The notes beneath the pieces were generated by a model that did no database searches, was not told the origin of the DNA, and was given only the letters and a program-made list of their open reading frames with translations. 49,085 bases of DNA. Origin: CAIVAT01 sp037128705 (GTDB taxonomy: Bacteria; Bacteroidota; Bacteroidia; Bacteroidales; FEN-979). How positions within the stretch are numbered: the first letter of the stretch is position 1; every line of letters starts with the position of its first letter. The translations under genes were made by a program, and so were the position numbers. The DNA is taken from NCBI GenBank assembly GCA_037128705.1, contig JBAXVX010000030.1:1-49085 (forward strand). The letters run 5' to 3'. Of the stretch, positions 40,983-49,085 are shown one piece after another.

Positions 40983-41930
40983 TTAAAACACCGAAACCTT
41001 CACATATTTACCGGGGTTCAGCTTAATATCTTCAAGCAGTAAGTTAAGGTCACGGGCAGCTTTTTCAACCTCTTTGTAAAGCTGTTCGTTGGTAAGCAAT
41101 TGTCCGACTGTTCCCTCCCCCTTGTTTATTTTCTGAAGAACCAGGTCCAGGTCGACAATGGCTTTGTTCAACTGGGCAATGGTATAAGGAATGCGTGCTT
41201 TTGCAAGTGAATCACTGATGCTGGAGAAGTTTGTGATCACATTGGTTATTTTCTCGTTATTCTGTTTCAGGTTGCTGCTGATCGACTCAACATTGGAAAT
41301 AATCCTGGACAGGTTGTTGCGCTGCGCCCCCATCAATGTGTCGAGATTCTGGGTGGTGTGCGCAATGTTTCCAAGGGTCTGTTTCACATGTTCAATGGCT
41401 TCAACCAGATTATCCCGTGTGTTTTTATTAAGCACCTGCTGAACGATTACCGCGATGGTATCAATGGAACTGATCAGGTTTTCGGCTTTCGTCTTCAATG
41501 GAAGCAACTGCTTGTTAACCTCCTGCCCGAGTGTTGCTTCAAGCGACGATGAAAGCGTATCGCCCGATTTCGCCATTACTTTCGAGTCACCCGGAATAAT
41601 CTCGACTTCCGGGGAGCCTAACAGGCTGGAACTGAAAATGCGTGCACTTGAGTTTTTTGGTATGGGATAATCCCCGAGAACATAAAGTTCAACAATGATA
41701 TTTTTAGGGTTATTCTTATCAAAATAGAGTTGCTTTACCTGGCCAACCTTCAACCCCTTGATGGAGATCGGGTTTGCAGCCACCAGGCCGTTAACCTGAT
41801 CATAAACTGCATAAAAAGTACGGCTGGTTTTAAGCAATTCAAGACCCTTCAGGTACATCAGACCCCAGATAAGTACTGCCGTTGCTACTACAAATGTAAT
41901 CCCGACTTTAATCTCTTTTCTGATTTTCAC
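40983..41930 (-). CDS. MCE/MlaD-family protein
   Basis: From a GTG at 41930 the protein has 315 residues and starts MKIRKEIKVGITFVVATAVL, with one N-terminal membrane helix (about residues 9-25). The MCE domain follows (about 31-115; YAVYDQVNGLVAANPISIKGLKVGQVKQLYF) and then a long coiled-coil tail (about 150-290, rich in Asn/Ile/Ser). MlaD-type proteins form hexameric rings that carry phospholipids between inner and outer membrane. The upstream TTG at 41948 lies inside a promoter-like box, so GTG is preferred. It follows the amidase gene on the same strand, with the promoter overlapping its end. Confidence 0.85.
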   Translation of the reverse strand: MKIRKEIKVGITFVVATAVLIWGLMYLKGLELLKTSRTFYAVYDQVNGLVAANPISIKGLKVGQVKQLYFDKNNPKNIIVELYVLGDYPIPKNSSARIFSSSLLGSPEVEIIPGDSKVMAKSGDTLSSSLEATLGQEVNKQLLPLKTKAENLISSIDTIAVIVQQVLNKNTRDNLVEAIEHVKQTLGNIAHTTQNLDTLMGAQRNNLSRIISNVESISSNLKQNNEKITNVITNFSSISDSLAKARIPYTIAQLNKAIVDLDLVLQKINKGEGTVGQLLTNEQLYKEVEKAARDLNLLLEDIKLNPGKYVKVSVF

Positions 41931-41945
41931 TGGTTCTGTTTTGTG

Positions 41946-41978
41946 CAAACTTACAAATAATAATTTTTACTTTCCAAT
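41946..41978 (-). promoter_or_regulatory. Promoter of the MCE gene
   Basis: The reverse strand has TAAGTTTG (41946-41953) with ATTG (41975-41978) 21 nt upstream. It overlaps the 3' end of the amidase gene. The predicted transcription start is near 41939, nine bases before the GTG start codon. Confidence 0.45.
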
Positions 41979-43142
41979 GATTCGGTTCGCCTCATCCTGG
42001 GGGATTCGTTCCCCATTTCTGAAAATGACAATGAATGCATCCTTTATCCCCTTCGCTCTCACCTGGTCCAGTAACTTTTGGACTTCCTGCAGGGAGCTCT
42101 CATCCCCGACCGTATATTTGTACATTCCGCCATGCCGGTATACCATGACCTGGCTGAAACGGGAAAATTCGGGTGAATGAACGCCGATATCCGTGGTTGT
42201 TACGGCAATCTGAACCCTGAAGGATAATTCGCCCTGCTTACTTGTTTCCTGCGGTTTTGTGCGAGCTTTCGGAGGCCGGGCAACGACCGGGTCGTCCACG
42301 TAAAGTTTGGCCGTGATGGTTTCACGGGCGGGGATATAGGATTTTACCTCCGGGGCCCTGGTTTCCGGCGGATTTACAGCAGAGGTCCTGAAGTTTTTGA
42401 GTGCCCTGAAAATGGCGGAGGCGATATACTCCTGTCCTTTGTCTGAGACCAGGAACTTTTCCTCGGTGGGATTGCTCAGGTAACCAACTTCAACCAATAC
42501 GCTAGGCATCGTTGTTTTATACAATACCATGAAACCGGCCTGCCTCACTCCACGGTTGTTCATTCCAACCCGTTCCTCCATCTGATCCTGTATATCAGCT
42601 GCAAAATCGGTGCTCTGTTCAAGATTTGAGTTCTGGTTTAATGAAAAAACAATGTAAGATTCGTCGGCATTCGGATCAAAACCATTATAGGTTGACTGGT
42701 AATTGGATTCCAGTAAAATGGAGGCATTTTCAAACTTGGCAACCTCCAGGTTTGCCTGCGATTTATGCAACCCCATGACATAGGTTTCTGCCCCTTTTAG
42801 CGAATGGTTATCATTGGCATTGCAATGGATCGATATAAACAGATCTGCTTTTTTTTCATTGGCTATCTCCGCCCTGCGATAGAGTTCAACAAAATAGTCG
42901 CGGTCGCGGGTGTAAATCACCCTGACATCCTTCGTATTCCGCTGAATCAGGTTGCCTAGTTTGAGTGCAATGGCCAGGTTGATATTTTTCTCCCTGGCCA
43001 GCTTGCCTATCGCTCCCGGGTCATGTCCGCCATGTCCTGCATCAATCACCACTGTCCGGATTGCGCTCTGCTGCTGGGCATCTAAAACGCAAGGCATCAC
43101 CGTAAAAATAAAGACAGGTAAAAGCCAAATAAATCGGGCCAT
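41967..43142 (-). CDS. N-acetylmuramoyl-L-alanine amidase with C-terminal SPOR-like domain
   Basis: The enzyme cuts the amide bond between MurNAc and L-Ala in peptidoglycan. The protein (391 residues from the ATG at 43142) has a signal-anchor/signal peptide (MARFIWLLPVFIFTVMPCVL). It has the Amidase_3 zinc motifs VVIDAGHGGHDPGAIG (His), REKNINLAI (Glu), FISIHCNAND (His) and the catalytic VEVGYLSNPTEE (Glu). The last 80 residues (FRVQIAVTTTDI ... IVIFRNGE) look like a SPOR domain that binds denuded glycan at the division septum. A frame extending to 43190 would start with TTG and lack support. It is divergent from lptD. Confidence 0.92.
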   Translation of the reverse strand: MARFIWLLPVFIFTVMPCVLDAQQQSAIRTVVIDAGHGGHDPGAIGKLAREKNINLAIALKLGNLIQRNTKDVRVIYTRDRDYFVELYRRAEIANEKKADLFISIHCNANDNHSLKGAETYVMGLHKSQANLEVAKFENASILLESNYQSTYNGFDPNADESYIVFSLNQNSNLEQSTDFAADIQDQMEERVGMNNRGVRQAGFMVLYKTTMPSVLVEVGYLSNPTEEKFLVSDKGQEYIASAIFRALKNFRTSAVNPPETRAPEVKSYIPARETITAKLYVDDPVVARPPKARTKPQETSKQGELSFRVQIAVTTTDIGVHSPEFSRFSQVMVYRHGGMYKYTVGDESSLQEVQKLLDQVRAKGIKDAFIVIFRNGERIPQDEANRIIGK

Positions 43143-43262
43143 CCGGGGTGTTGGATTGTTAAAGTATCTTAAAAAAGGGGCGAGTTTCAATAATTTTGAT
43201 TAGTTTTGAAACCCTAAGAATAACGGTCTTCAACGCCTTTTTATTCTGAATTTTTAATAAAA

Positions 43263-43270
43263 CAAAGATA
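43263..43270 (-). promoter_or_regulatory. -7 box of the amidase gene
   Basis: The reverse strand reads TATCTTTG, matching TAnnTTTG, about 120 bp before the ATG at 43142. No good -33 element was found. Confidence 0.35.
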
Positions 43271-43300
43271 GAACTTTAACCTCAGAATTCAGAAAAGAAG

Positions 43301-46033
43301 TTGTTAACGAAATTATTAACAGGGTCTTTCCCTAATATTTTTTTTATCCTTCTTTCCTTCTTTCCAATCCCGGGGGTGACCGCCCAGGATACAATCGGGC
43401 AGAAAAAAGGAGATGATCGTTTCGTGCCGGGGAGTCAGGTCGGGTTGACCGGCATTGACTCAGTTCACAAAACATACAACCTTCACGATACCCTCCGGAA
43501 AGATTCATTGCACAGCATCGTCATCCGGAAGGATTCCATAACTGCCGACTCCATCAAGGCTGACAGTATCCTTAATAAAACACGTAAAAAGAACAGACTG
43601 GAATCAAAGGTCGATTACACGGCCCAGGACTCACTTCGTTTTGAAATCAAAGGGCAAAAGGTTTTTCTTTACCAGGATGCAGACATAAAATACCAGGATA
43701 TCAGCCTGAAAGCGGCCTATGTGGAAATTGATTTTCCAAAAAATACGGTTCATGCCACCGGGGTACCTGATTCGACCGGCACCATGGTCGGGGTTCCTGA
43801 TTTCACGCAGGGAACGCAGAATTTCAAAGCGAAGGAGATTGATTACAATTACACGACGAAACGCGGATTCATCAAGAAGGTTTTTACAAAACAGGATGAC
43901 GGGTATCTGCACGGAACTGTCGTAAAAAAAATGGAAAATGACGTCACCTACATGAAGTCCGGCGCATATACCACCTGTGACCGGCAGGATGACCCCCATT
44001 TTTCATTTCAGTTCAGCAAAGGAAAGGTCATCCCCGGGAAACGGGTGATCACCGGGCCTGCCTATATGGAAATCGCCAATGTTGCCACTCCCCTGGTTAT
44101 TCCGTTTGGATATTTTCCCAGTAAATCGGGACAACGCTCGGGCATCCTGCTTCCCACCTATGGAGAATCGGCCGACAGGGGATTTTATTTTGAAAATTTT
44201 GGATATTATTGGGCCATGAGCCAGTATTTTGACCTCCAGGTCCAGGCCGATATCTATACCCACGGGAGCTGGGCTATAAAACCAACCCTGAGATACAACA
44301 AGCGCTATCATTACAACGGTTCCTTCAATTTCAGCTATGCCTTGAACATTCTGGGGGCGGCGGATTCACCGACCTATCAGAAGTCAAAGGATTTCCAGAT
44401 CCGCTGGGTGCACAGCCAGGATGCGAAAGCCCGCCCCCGAAGCAGTTTCTCTGCCAACGTGAACATTGTCAGCAATACATTCAACAAATATAATCTTGCC
44501 TCCAGTGCTCAGTCATACCTCTCCAACACCTTTCAATCCAGCGTCAACTACGCAACCAACTTTGGCGGAAAATATTACCTGAATTTAAACTTTAACCACA
44601 GTCAAAACACCCTCAATAAAACCATCAACATCACTTTGCCCCAGCTCTCGTTTTCCGTCAACCAGTTTTATCCTTTCCGCAGGCAGAACCCCGTAGGGAA
44701 GATGCGCTGGTATGAGCAGATCAGCATGAAATACAACCTGGATGCTGAAAACCGGTATAACACCGTTGATTCAAATTTCATGAAGGGGCAATGGGCCGAT
44801 TCCATGCAGAATGGCATGCGTCACAGTTTTCCCATCAACGCGACCTTCAGGATCCTGAAATTTATCAACTGGTCGAATTCGATGAATATCAGCGACAAAA
44901 TGTATTTAAAAACCATCAGGAAATACTACCAGGCCGACACCCTCATCGAAGCAGGTGACACCATCCTGCCAGGTTATAAGACCAGGAATGTTTCCGGTTT
45001 TGCCAATGCATTTGATTTCAGCGTTTCTTCGTCCGTGAATGCAAGGATCTATGGCATGTACCAGTTAAAGGGAGGTCCGATTAAGGCGATCCGGCATATG
45101 GTAACACCATCGGTTTCCTTTTCCTATACACCCAACTGGGGAGCACCCGGATTGGGTTACTACCGAACCATTGAAAACGACACCAATGTAAATCCTACCG
45201 TTTATTCTATTTTTGAACGATCGATCTATGGGGGCCCGCCCGGCCAGAAATCCGGAATGATCTCATTTGCCATCAGCAATAACCTTGAAATGAAGGTCAG
45301 GAACCGGAAAGATACCTTGACCGGTGAAAAAAAAATTCCGCTCATCGACGACCTGACCATCCGGTGTTCCTATGATATTGCGCGGGATTCGCTTAACTGG
45401 TCTCCGATTACCATCGGGGGGCGCAGTACCATCATCAAAGGATTGACGCTGCAGTATTCCAGCAGTTGGGATATTTATTCCCGCGATTCACTCGGAAGGC
45501 GTATCAACACGACCGAATGGGAAGCAAACCACAGGCTGATCCGGCTTGACAATACAACGTGGGATGCCGGGTTTAACTATACACTTTCGTCAGAAAAGGT
45601 GAAGGGAAAGAAATCGACTGATAAAGGAACCCCGGGGGAACGTCAGGACATTATAGACTATTACGACTATTATGTTGATTTTGATATTCCCTGGAGTTTT
45701 TCGGTAAATTATAATTTCCATTACGGAAAGACCTGGGACAACACCAGTCAGACACGCGTTGCGAAGATCACGCAGACACTGGGCTTCAGCGGTCAACTCA
45801 ACATCACCCCAAAATGGAAAATTTCACTTACAACCGGGTGGGATTTTGTAGCCAACCAGTTATCCTATACCTCGATCGATGTTTACCGTGACCTCCATTG
45901 CTGGGAGATGCGGTTCGGCTGGATTCCGAAAGGCGGCCAGCAAAGCTGGAACTTTTCTATCAATGTGAAAGCCTCCATCCTGCAGGATCTGAAACTGAAC
46001 AAAAAACGCGATTTCCGCGATTATGCAAATTAA
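43301..46033 (+). CDS. lptD: LPS assembly outer-membrane protein LptD
   Basis: LptD inserts lipopolysaccharide into the outer leaflet. The 910-residue protein has a signal peptide (LLTGSFPNIFFILLSFFPIPG, ending VTAQ). An OstA-like jellyroll segment follows (about 105-200; YVEIDFPKNTVHATGVPDS), then a beta-barrel with many aromatic-ended strands, including GIKPTLRYNKRY-like, and FAISNNLEMKVRNRKDT. The only possible initiator is TTG at 43301: an in-frame stop lies at 43277, and no ATG or GTG occurs before the signal peptide. It heads an operon with ridA 47 bp downstream. Confidence 0.88.
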   Translation: MLTKLLTGSFPNIFFILLSFFPIPGVTAQDTIGQKKGDDRFVPGSQVGLTGIDSVHKTYNLHDTLRKDSLHSIVIRKDSITADSIKADSILNKTRKKNRLESKVDYTAQDSLRFEIKGQKVFLYQDADIKYQDISLKAAYVEIDFPKNTVHATGVPDSTGTMVGVPDFTQGTQNFKAKEIDYNYTTKRGFIKKVFTKQDDGYLHGTVVKKMENDVTYMKSGAYTTCDRQDDPHFSFQFSKGKVIPGKRVITGPAYMEIANVATPLVIPFGYFPSKSGQRSGILLPTYGESADRGFYFENFGYYWAMSQYFDLQVQADIYTHGSWAIKPTLRYNKRYHYNGSFNFSYALNILGAADSPTYQKSKDFQIRWVHSQDAKARPRSSFSANVNIVSNTFNKYNLASSAQSYLSNTFQSSVNYATNFGGKYYLNLNFNHSQNTLNKTINITLPQLSFSVNQFYPFRRQNPVGKMRWYEQISMKYNLDAENRYNTVDSNFMKGQWADSMQNGMRHSFPINATFRILKFINWSNSMNISDKMYLKTIRKYYQADTLIEAGDTILPGYKTRNVSGFANAFDFSVSSSVNARIYGMYQLKGGPIKAIRHMVTPSVSFSYTPNWGAPGLGYYRTIENDTNVNPTVYSIFERSIYGGPPGQKSGMISFAISNNLEMKVRNRKDTLTGEKKIPLIDDLTIRCSYDIARDSLNWSPITIGGRSTIIKGLTLQYSSSWDIYSRDSLGRRINTTEWEANHRLIRLDNTTWDAGFNYTLSSEKVKGKKSTDKGTPGERQDIIDYYDYYVDFDIPWSFSVNYNFHYGKTWDNTSQTRVAKITQTLGFSGQLNITPKWKISLTTGWDFVANQLSYTSIDVYRDLHCWEMRFGWIPKGGQQSWNFSINVKASILQDLKLNKKRDFRDYAN

Positions 46034-46080
46034 ATTAGTGAAGGAACAGGCAAGCAAATCAGAAATTTAAAATTGAAACC

Positions 46081-46458
46081 ATGAAAAGGATCATCTCAAC
46101 CCCGCATGCACCAAAGGCCATTGGCCCATACAGTCAGGCCATCGAAGTGAACGGAATGTTGTTTATCTCCGGGCAGATTCCCATTCATCCTGAAACAGGA
46201 AAAATGGTGGAAGGCGGCATCTCCGAACAGGCTGAACAGGTCATGAAAAATATCGGAGCCATTTTAATGGAGGCCGGGTATGGATTCAGTGATGTTGTAA
46301 AATCAACCTGCCTGCTCAGCGACATGGACAACTTTGCAGCGATGAATGCGGTTTATGGAAAATACTACCAGGAAAATCCGCCTGCCAGGGCAGCCTATGC
46401 TGTTGTAAAACTGCCCCTTGGGGCCCTGATCGAAATTGAAACAATTGCTGCCAGGTAA
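46081..46458 (+). CDS. ridA: RidA-family reactive intermediate deaminase
   Basis: RidA hydrolyses reactive 2-aminoacrylate and related enamines. The 125-residue protein is complete, with IISTPHAPKAIGPYSQAIEV, ISGQIPIHPETG and ARAAYAVVKLPLGALIEIETIAAR, where Arg binds the substrate carboxylate. It is cytosolic and trimeric in the family. It lies 47 bp after lptD and is convergent with the CHAT gene (18 bp between stops). Confidence 0.95.
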   Translation: MKRIISTPHAPKAIGPYSQAIEVNGMLFISGQIPIHPETGKMVEGGISEQAEQVMKNIGAILMEAGYGFSDVVKSTCLLSDMDNFAAMNAVYGKYYQENPPARAAYAVVKLPLGALIEIETIAAR

Positions 46459-46476
46459 AATGTACCTGTTCACCGG

Positions 46477-47676
46477 TCATTTTGCGGTTAAAACATAAGG
46501 GGCCCATATGGTTGGCAAGGAGGTTTCGGGCCGGTTTATCATCTGTAGTTTGACTTCCCTCAAAGCCTGTCCGTATGTTTTCCCGGAGAGCCATAAACGA
46601 TAAAAATTAATCATAAAATCACCGGCCAGCCGATCGGTTACATTCCACAGGGTTGAAAGGATGTTTCTCGCTCCTGCCTTCAGAAAGATGGCCGGAAGGG
46701 ATTGCCATCCCGCTTCAGGATCAGGTTTCACTATCCCCGACCCACATGCGTTGAGAACGATCAGATCGGCATGCAAATGAAGTCCGTTAATTTCCCTGAT
46801 TGTTAGGACTCCTTCATTCCTGTTAACCTTTGAAAGCGAAGGGTTATAACCATAGAAAATGAATCCTCCCCCATCCTGATTCATGGATTCCTGTATATAA
46901 TGGGTTGAAAGATGAACTATCTTACCCCGGTTTACAACGGTTTTGAAATATTCCTTCTCTGAATATTCCCTGTATACCAGCCAGGAGGTGAGCCCTTTCT
47001 GCCTGAAAAGAGAGCCTATTTCAGCAATTTCATCTTTTGAGTCAGGAAGTTCTGAAAGGCCGGCATGATTGTAAAATACAGGGGAAAATCCCATAAAAGC
47101 AAATTGAGCGGCCTCCGGAACCTGTGCATTGTCATCCGCTTTTGCCGGAGCGCCATCCTCCCTGAAACCCTGCATGCATTGATAAATGATCTCAAAATCC
47201 TGGATCAGGTAATGAATGGCAGATCCACGACAGCCGGGATTCCCATCATCAGGAAGGATCAGTGCTTCAAAAGGCAGTTCCGACAACCTTTTGTCCGCTT
47301 TAATGATCAGCCGCTTCTTTCCGGTGATAAAATTCCGGATAGGTTTGATCAGGTAGAGATAGAGGATTTGTCCGGGAATTGTAATTCCACCGGGATCTGC
47401 AGATTTTATTTTCCTTCCGAACGACTGATGTGCCAGCCAGAACAATGGGCTCAGTGACTGGAAAGCCAGAAGTGTTGAATCACCTGAGGTTGCATACACA
47501 ATGGCCGAGGAATCTGTCACTGCATATTCAATCATGGCCTCGTCGGGCTTCAGGTATTCCTTGATCTTACCGGAATCACCCGGTGTTGTAGCGGGCTGTG
47601 CCTCAATCACGCCCGGAATGATTGGGATCATTATCGAAGGCAGGATAATGGTCATCCATGAAAACATCTTTATCAT
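46477..47676 (-). CDS. Secreted CHAT-domain (caspase-like) protein without TPR repeats
   Basis: This 399-residue protein starts with a signal peptide (MIKMFSWMTIILPSIMIPII, ending VIEAQ). A short linker (EYLKPDEAMIEYAVTDSSAIVYA) is the part that normally joins TPR repeats to CHAT. The CHAT domain then runs to the C-terminus. The catalytic dyad is present: His259 (GKIVHLSTHY) and Cys311 (LIVLNACGSG). Further cues are LSELPFEALIL, GARNILSTLWNVTDRLA and WAPYVLTAK. CHAT proteins are caspase/separase-fold peptidases. The signal peptide predicts a place outside the cytoplasm, and none of the usual TPR sensor is left. It is third in an operon with a sigma factor and a membrane protein, with an 18-bp spacer to the latter. 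Confidence 0.88.
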   Translation of the reverse strand: MIKMFSWMTIILPSIMIPIIPGVIEAQPATTPGDSGKIKEYLKPDEAMIEYAVTDSSAIVYATSGDSTLLAFQSLSPLFWLAHQSFGRKIKSADPGGITIPGQILYLYLIKPIRNFITGKKRLIIKADKRLSELPFEALILPDDGNPGCRGSAIHYLIQDFEIIYQCMQGFREDGAPAKADDNAQVPEAAQFAFMGFSPVFYNHAGLSELPDSKDEIAEIGSLFRQKGLTSWLVYREYSEKEYFKTVVNRGKIVHLSTHYIQESMNQDGGGFIFYGYNPSLSKVNRNEGVLTIREINGLHLHADLIVLNACGSGIVKPDPEAGWQSLPAIFLKAGARNILSTLWNVTDRLAGDFMINFYRLWLSGKTYGQALREVKLQMINRPETSLPTIWAPYVLTAK

Positions 47677-47694
47677 ATCTTAGCAATTAATGGT

Positions 47695-48480
47695 TTATAG
47701 CAGTATCATCTTCCCCATGCAGATCATCTCCTCATCGGCAATAATTTTCCAGTAATAAATTCCTCCAGGCCAGTTTTTAGTAATCAATTTGCAGGAATTA
47801 TCCAGCAGTACCGTCGTCTCAAAAACACGTCTCCCCCTGTTGTCGTAAACCACAATGCTGACCGGAACCCTCTTGTCCTGGTAAACCCATTTAAATTTCA
47901 CCGGGGTCCCCTGCTGAATGTTCAGGGTGGCGATCGGGGAATGCAACACAATCAGGGCTGACCGGGTAACAGACCCCACAAGCAGCTCATAATCGGGCAA
48001 CGGTGTATAATTCATTGCCAGGTGTAGGCTGTGTGAATTTTCATTCCATGTTTGATGTTTCGGATTCCTGACAGCGGCAGGATTTTTCTGAAAAACCTCC
48101 GATACTATTTTTCCGGCCGGAGAATTTCCGGGTTCGTCCCTGTGCGATTGTCCCTTTGCTACAGTATCCTCCGGATCAATCACCACCATTTTCAGAATTA
48201 CTCCCAATACGATGAGGTACAACAAGGAAGCTGCAATCAATAAACAGCTGAACCTTCCATCCCTCCGGTCAGGTTTCTGCCGTGCCACCTGGAATTTTTT
48301 CATCAGGTCCATCGTGCCTTCATCCTGATACAGCCTGTTCAGGCATTCATCGATGAGGACCTCTGTGCGCAAAAGCGGATTGAGTTCCATTCGTTTTATA
48401 AAGAAGGCTTTTTCCTCTTCATTCAACTCATTCTCATTGTAACGGTCAATCCAATCGTTTGTGATTTCCATATCTTTCAT
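47695..48480 (-). CDS. Single-pass membrane protein, probable anti-sigma factor
   Basis: The protein (261 residues from ATG 48480) has an acidic, helical cytoplasmic N-terminus of about 75 residues, one membrane helix (about 78-100; SCLLIAASLLYLIVLGVILK) and an outer region of about 160 residues. The outer region ends in a beta-sandwich-like module (about 190-261; TPVKFKWVYQDKRVPVSIVV ... PGGIYYWKIIADEEMICMGK), a pattern recalling Ig-like and T9SS sorting folds. No zinc-finger motif is visible. Its gene overlaps the sigma-factor gene by about 35 bp, so it is translated together with it, as sigma/anti-sigma pairs are. Alternative starts at 48510 and 48471 exist. The anti-sigma role is inferred from position and topology. 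Confidence 0.72.
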   Translation of the reverse strand: MKDMEITNDWIDRYNENELNEEEKAFFIKRMELNPLLRTEVLIDECLNRLYQDEGTMDLMKKFQVARQKPDRRDGRFSCLLIAASLLYLIVLGVILKMVVIDPEDTVAKGQSHRDEPGNSPAGKIVSEVFQKNPAAVRNPKHQTWNENSHSLHLAMNYTPLPDYELLVGSVTRSALIVLHSPIATLNIQQGTPVKFKWVYQDKRVPVSIVVYDNRGRRVFETTVLLDNSCKLITKNWPGGIYYWKIIADEEMICMGKMILL

Positions 48481-49060
48481 ATTCAAAATATTGATAATAC
48501 TCTGGATCATTCATGATTTTTTTTCTCAATAAACCTTTGCAGTGATATTTGCGTGCCTTCACGGCCAGATCATCCGTAAACTTCAGGAGTCTTGCAATCT
48601 CCTTATAGGGGACCTTTAAAAAGTGAAGTTCCAGGAGATGCTGGCAATCCGCCGGCAGGCTTTGAATATTCTTATACATCAGGCGCCGCTTCACATTGTT
48701 ATCCTCATTGATCTCAGCTTCCTCAAAGCTATACCCCCCCCGGGGCTCATTGACTTCAAAGTCGGCCAGGAAAAGCAACCGGTATTTATTGTCGAGCCGC
48801 TGTAACCAGAGATTTTTGCAAATTGAAATGAAAAATGTCTTCAGGCTGCATTTCAATTCAAATGGCTGATTGAGGATCCGCTTATACAGGACAATCATGG
48901 CATCCTGGACCAGGTCATCAACATCACACTGATTGCCAGAGTTTTGTTTGACGAAATGCCTTACTACCGGAGTGAATTCCTGGTAGAGATAGTTGATATG
49001 ACGTTGCTTCCTTTGTCGCAGGCCATTGATAAGGACTTCATCAGAATAACGTAGAATCAT
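48446..49060 (-). CDS. ECF-type RNA polymerase sigma factor
   Basis: The 204-residue protein has sigma region 2 (about residues 22-90; FTPVVRHFVKQNSGNQCDVDDLVQDAMIVLYKRI) and region 4 (about 130-185; LPADCQHLLELHFLKVPYKEIARLLKFTDDLAVKARKYHC), with no region 1.1 or 3. The region 4 recognition helix lacks the usual SxGTVKSR wording and reads FTDDLAVKARK. It likely directs RNA polymerase to a small regulon, perhaps including its own operon. It is first in the operon with the membrane protein and CHAT gene. The upstream promoter lies at or beyond the window end (only 25 bp remain). Confidence 0.87.
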   Translation of the reverse strand: MILRYSDEVLINGLRQRKQRHINYLYQEFTPVVRHFVKQNSGNQCDVDDLVQDAMIVLYKRILNQPFELKCSLKTFFISICKNLWLQRLDNKYRLLFLADFEVNEPRGGYSFEEAEINEDNNVKRRLMYKNIQSLPADCQHLLELHFLKVPYKEIARLLKFTDDLAVKARKYHCKGLLRKKIMNDPEYYQYFEYERYGNHKRLD

Positions 49061-49085
49061 AATCGGGATATATATTGGTTAATCA

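Noticed and set aside
1..49085. Mobile element or prophage
   Set aside because: No transposase, integrase, terminal inverted repeats or phage structural gene was recognised.

Overview
The window is 49 kb of chromosome from a Gram-negative member of the Bacteroidota, probably a Bacteroidales-like or environmental lineage. The evidence is gldA, four proteins with type IX secretion (T9SS) C-terminal sorting domains, a DUF2027-Smr protein, OstA-like/LptD genes, HldD (LPS core heptose) and many promoters that fit the Bacteroidota form (TTTG about 17-23 nt upstream of TAnnTTTG). No tRNA, rRNA, insertion sequence, phage or CRISPR was seen. Gene density is high and no gene-free stretch exceeds 300 bp. 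The largest (3542-3835, upstream of metK) holds a riboswitch and a repeat array.

Layout. 1-816: rpsI (cut by the window edge) and rplM. 985-3541: an AAA/DUF4143 ATPase and gldA. 3600-5179: promoter, SAM-II-type riboswitch, octamer repeat array and metK. 5248-10876: secreted or outer-membrane proteins, a DUF2027-Smr protein, and a FadL-family porin with an SGNH lipoprotein. 10962-17267: rdgB and ddl, divergent from a PASTA protein, a T9SS protein, rluD and plsC. 17234-26308: a menaquinone (futalosine) region with mqnE, mqnB and mqnD. mqnE is coupled to a T9SS serine protease, and MqnD is fused to a complete PLP-dependent decarboxylase. 26360-32810: a Tudor-like protein, hldD, a large metalloprotease-propeller-barrel protein and a ClC channel. 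32807-39179: an M16 protease preceded by gatE and gatD, the two subunits of the archaeal-type Glu-tRNA(Gln) amidotransferase. 39300-46458: an envelope cluster (OstA-like, MCE/MlaD, amidase, LptD) and RidA. 46477-49060: an ECF sigma factor, a single-pass membrane protein and a secreted TPR-less CHAT (caspase-like) protein in one tight operon.

The most notable items are: (1) a SAM-II-like aptamer before metK whose loop can alternatively pair over 14 bp with a downstream segment; (2) GatDE in a bacterium; (3) the MqnD-decarboxylase fusion; (4) the sigma/membrane/CHAT operon; and (5) 7- and 8-bp tandem micro-repeat arrays that fill several spacers, often starting within a few bases of a stop codon, including one 34-bp element present twice 11 kb apart.

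All assignments come from reading the sequence and remembered family motifs. No database search was possible.
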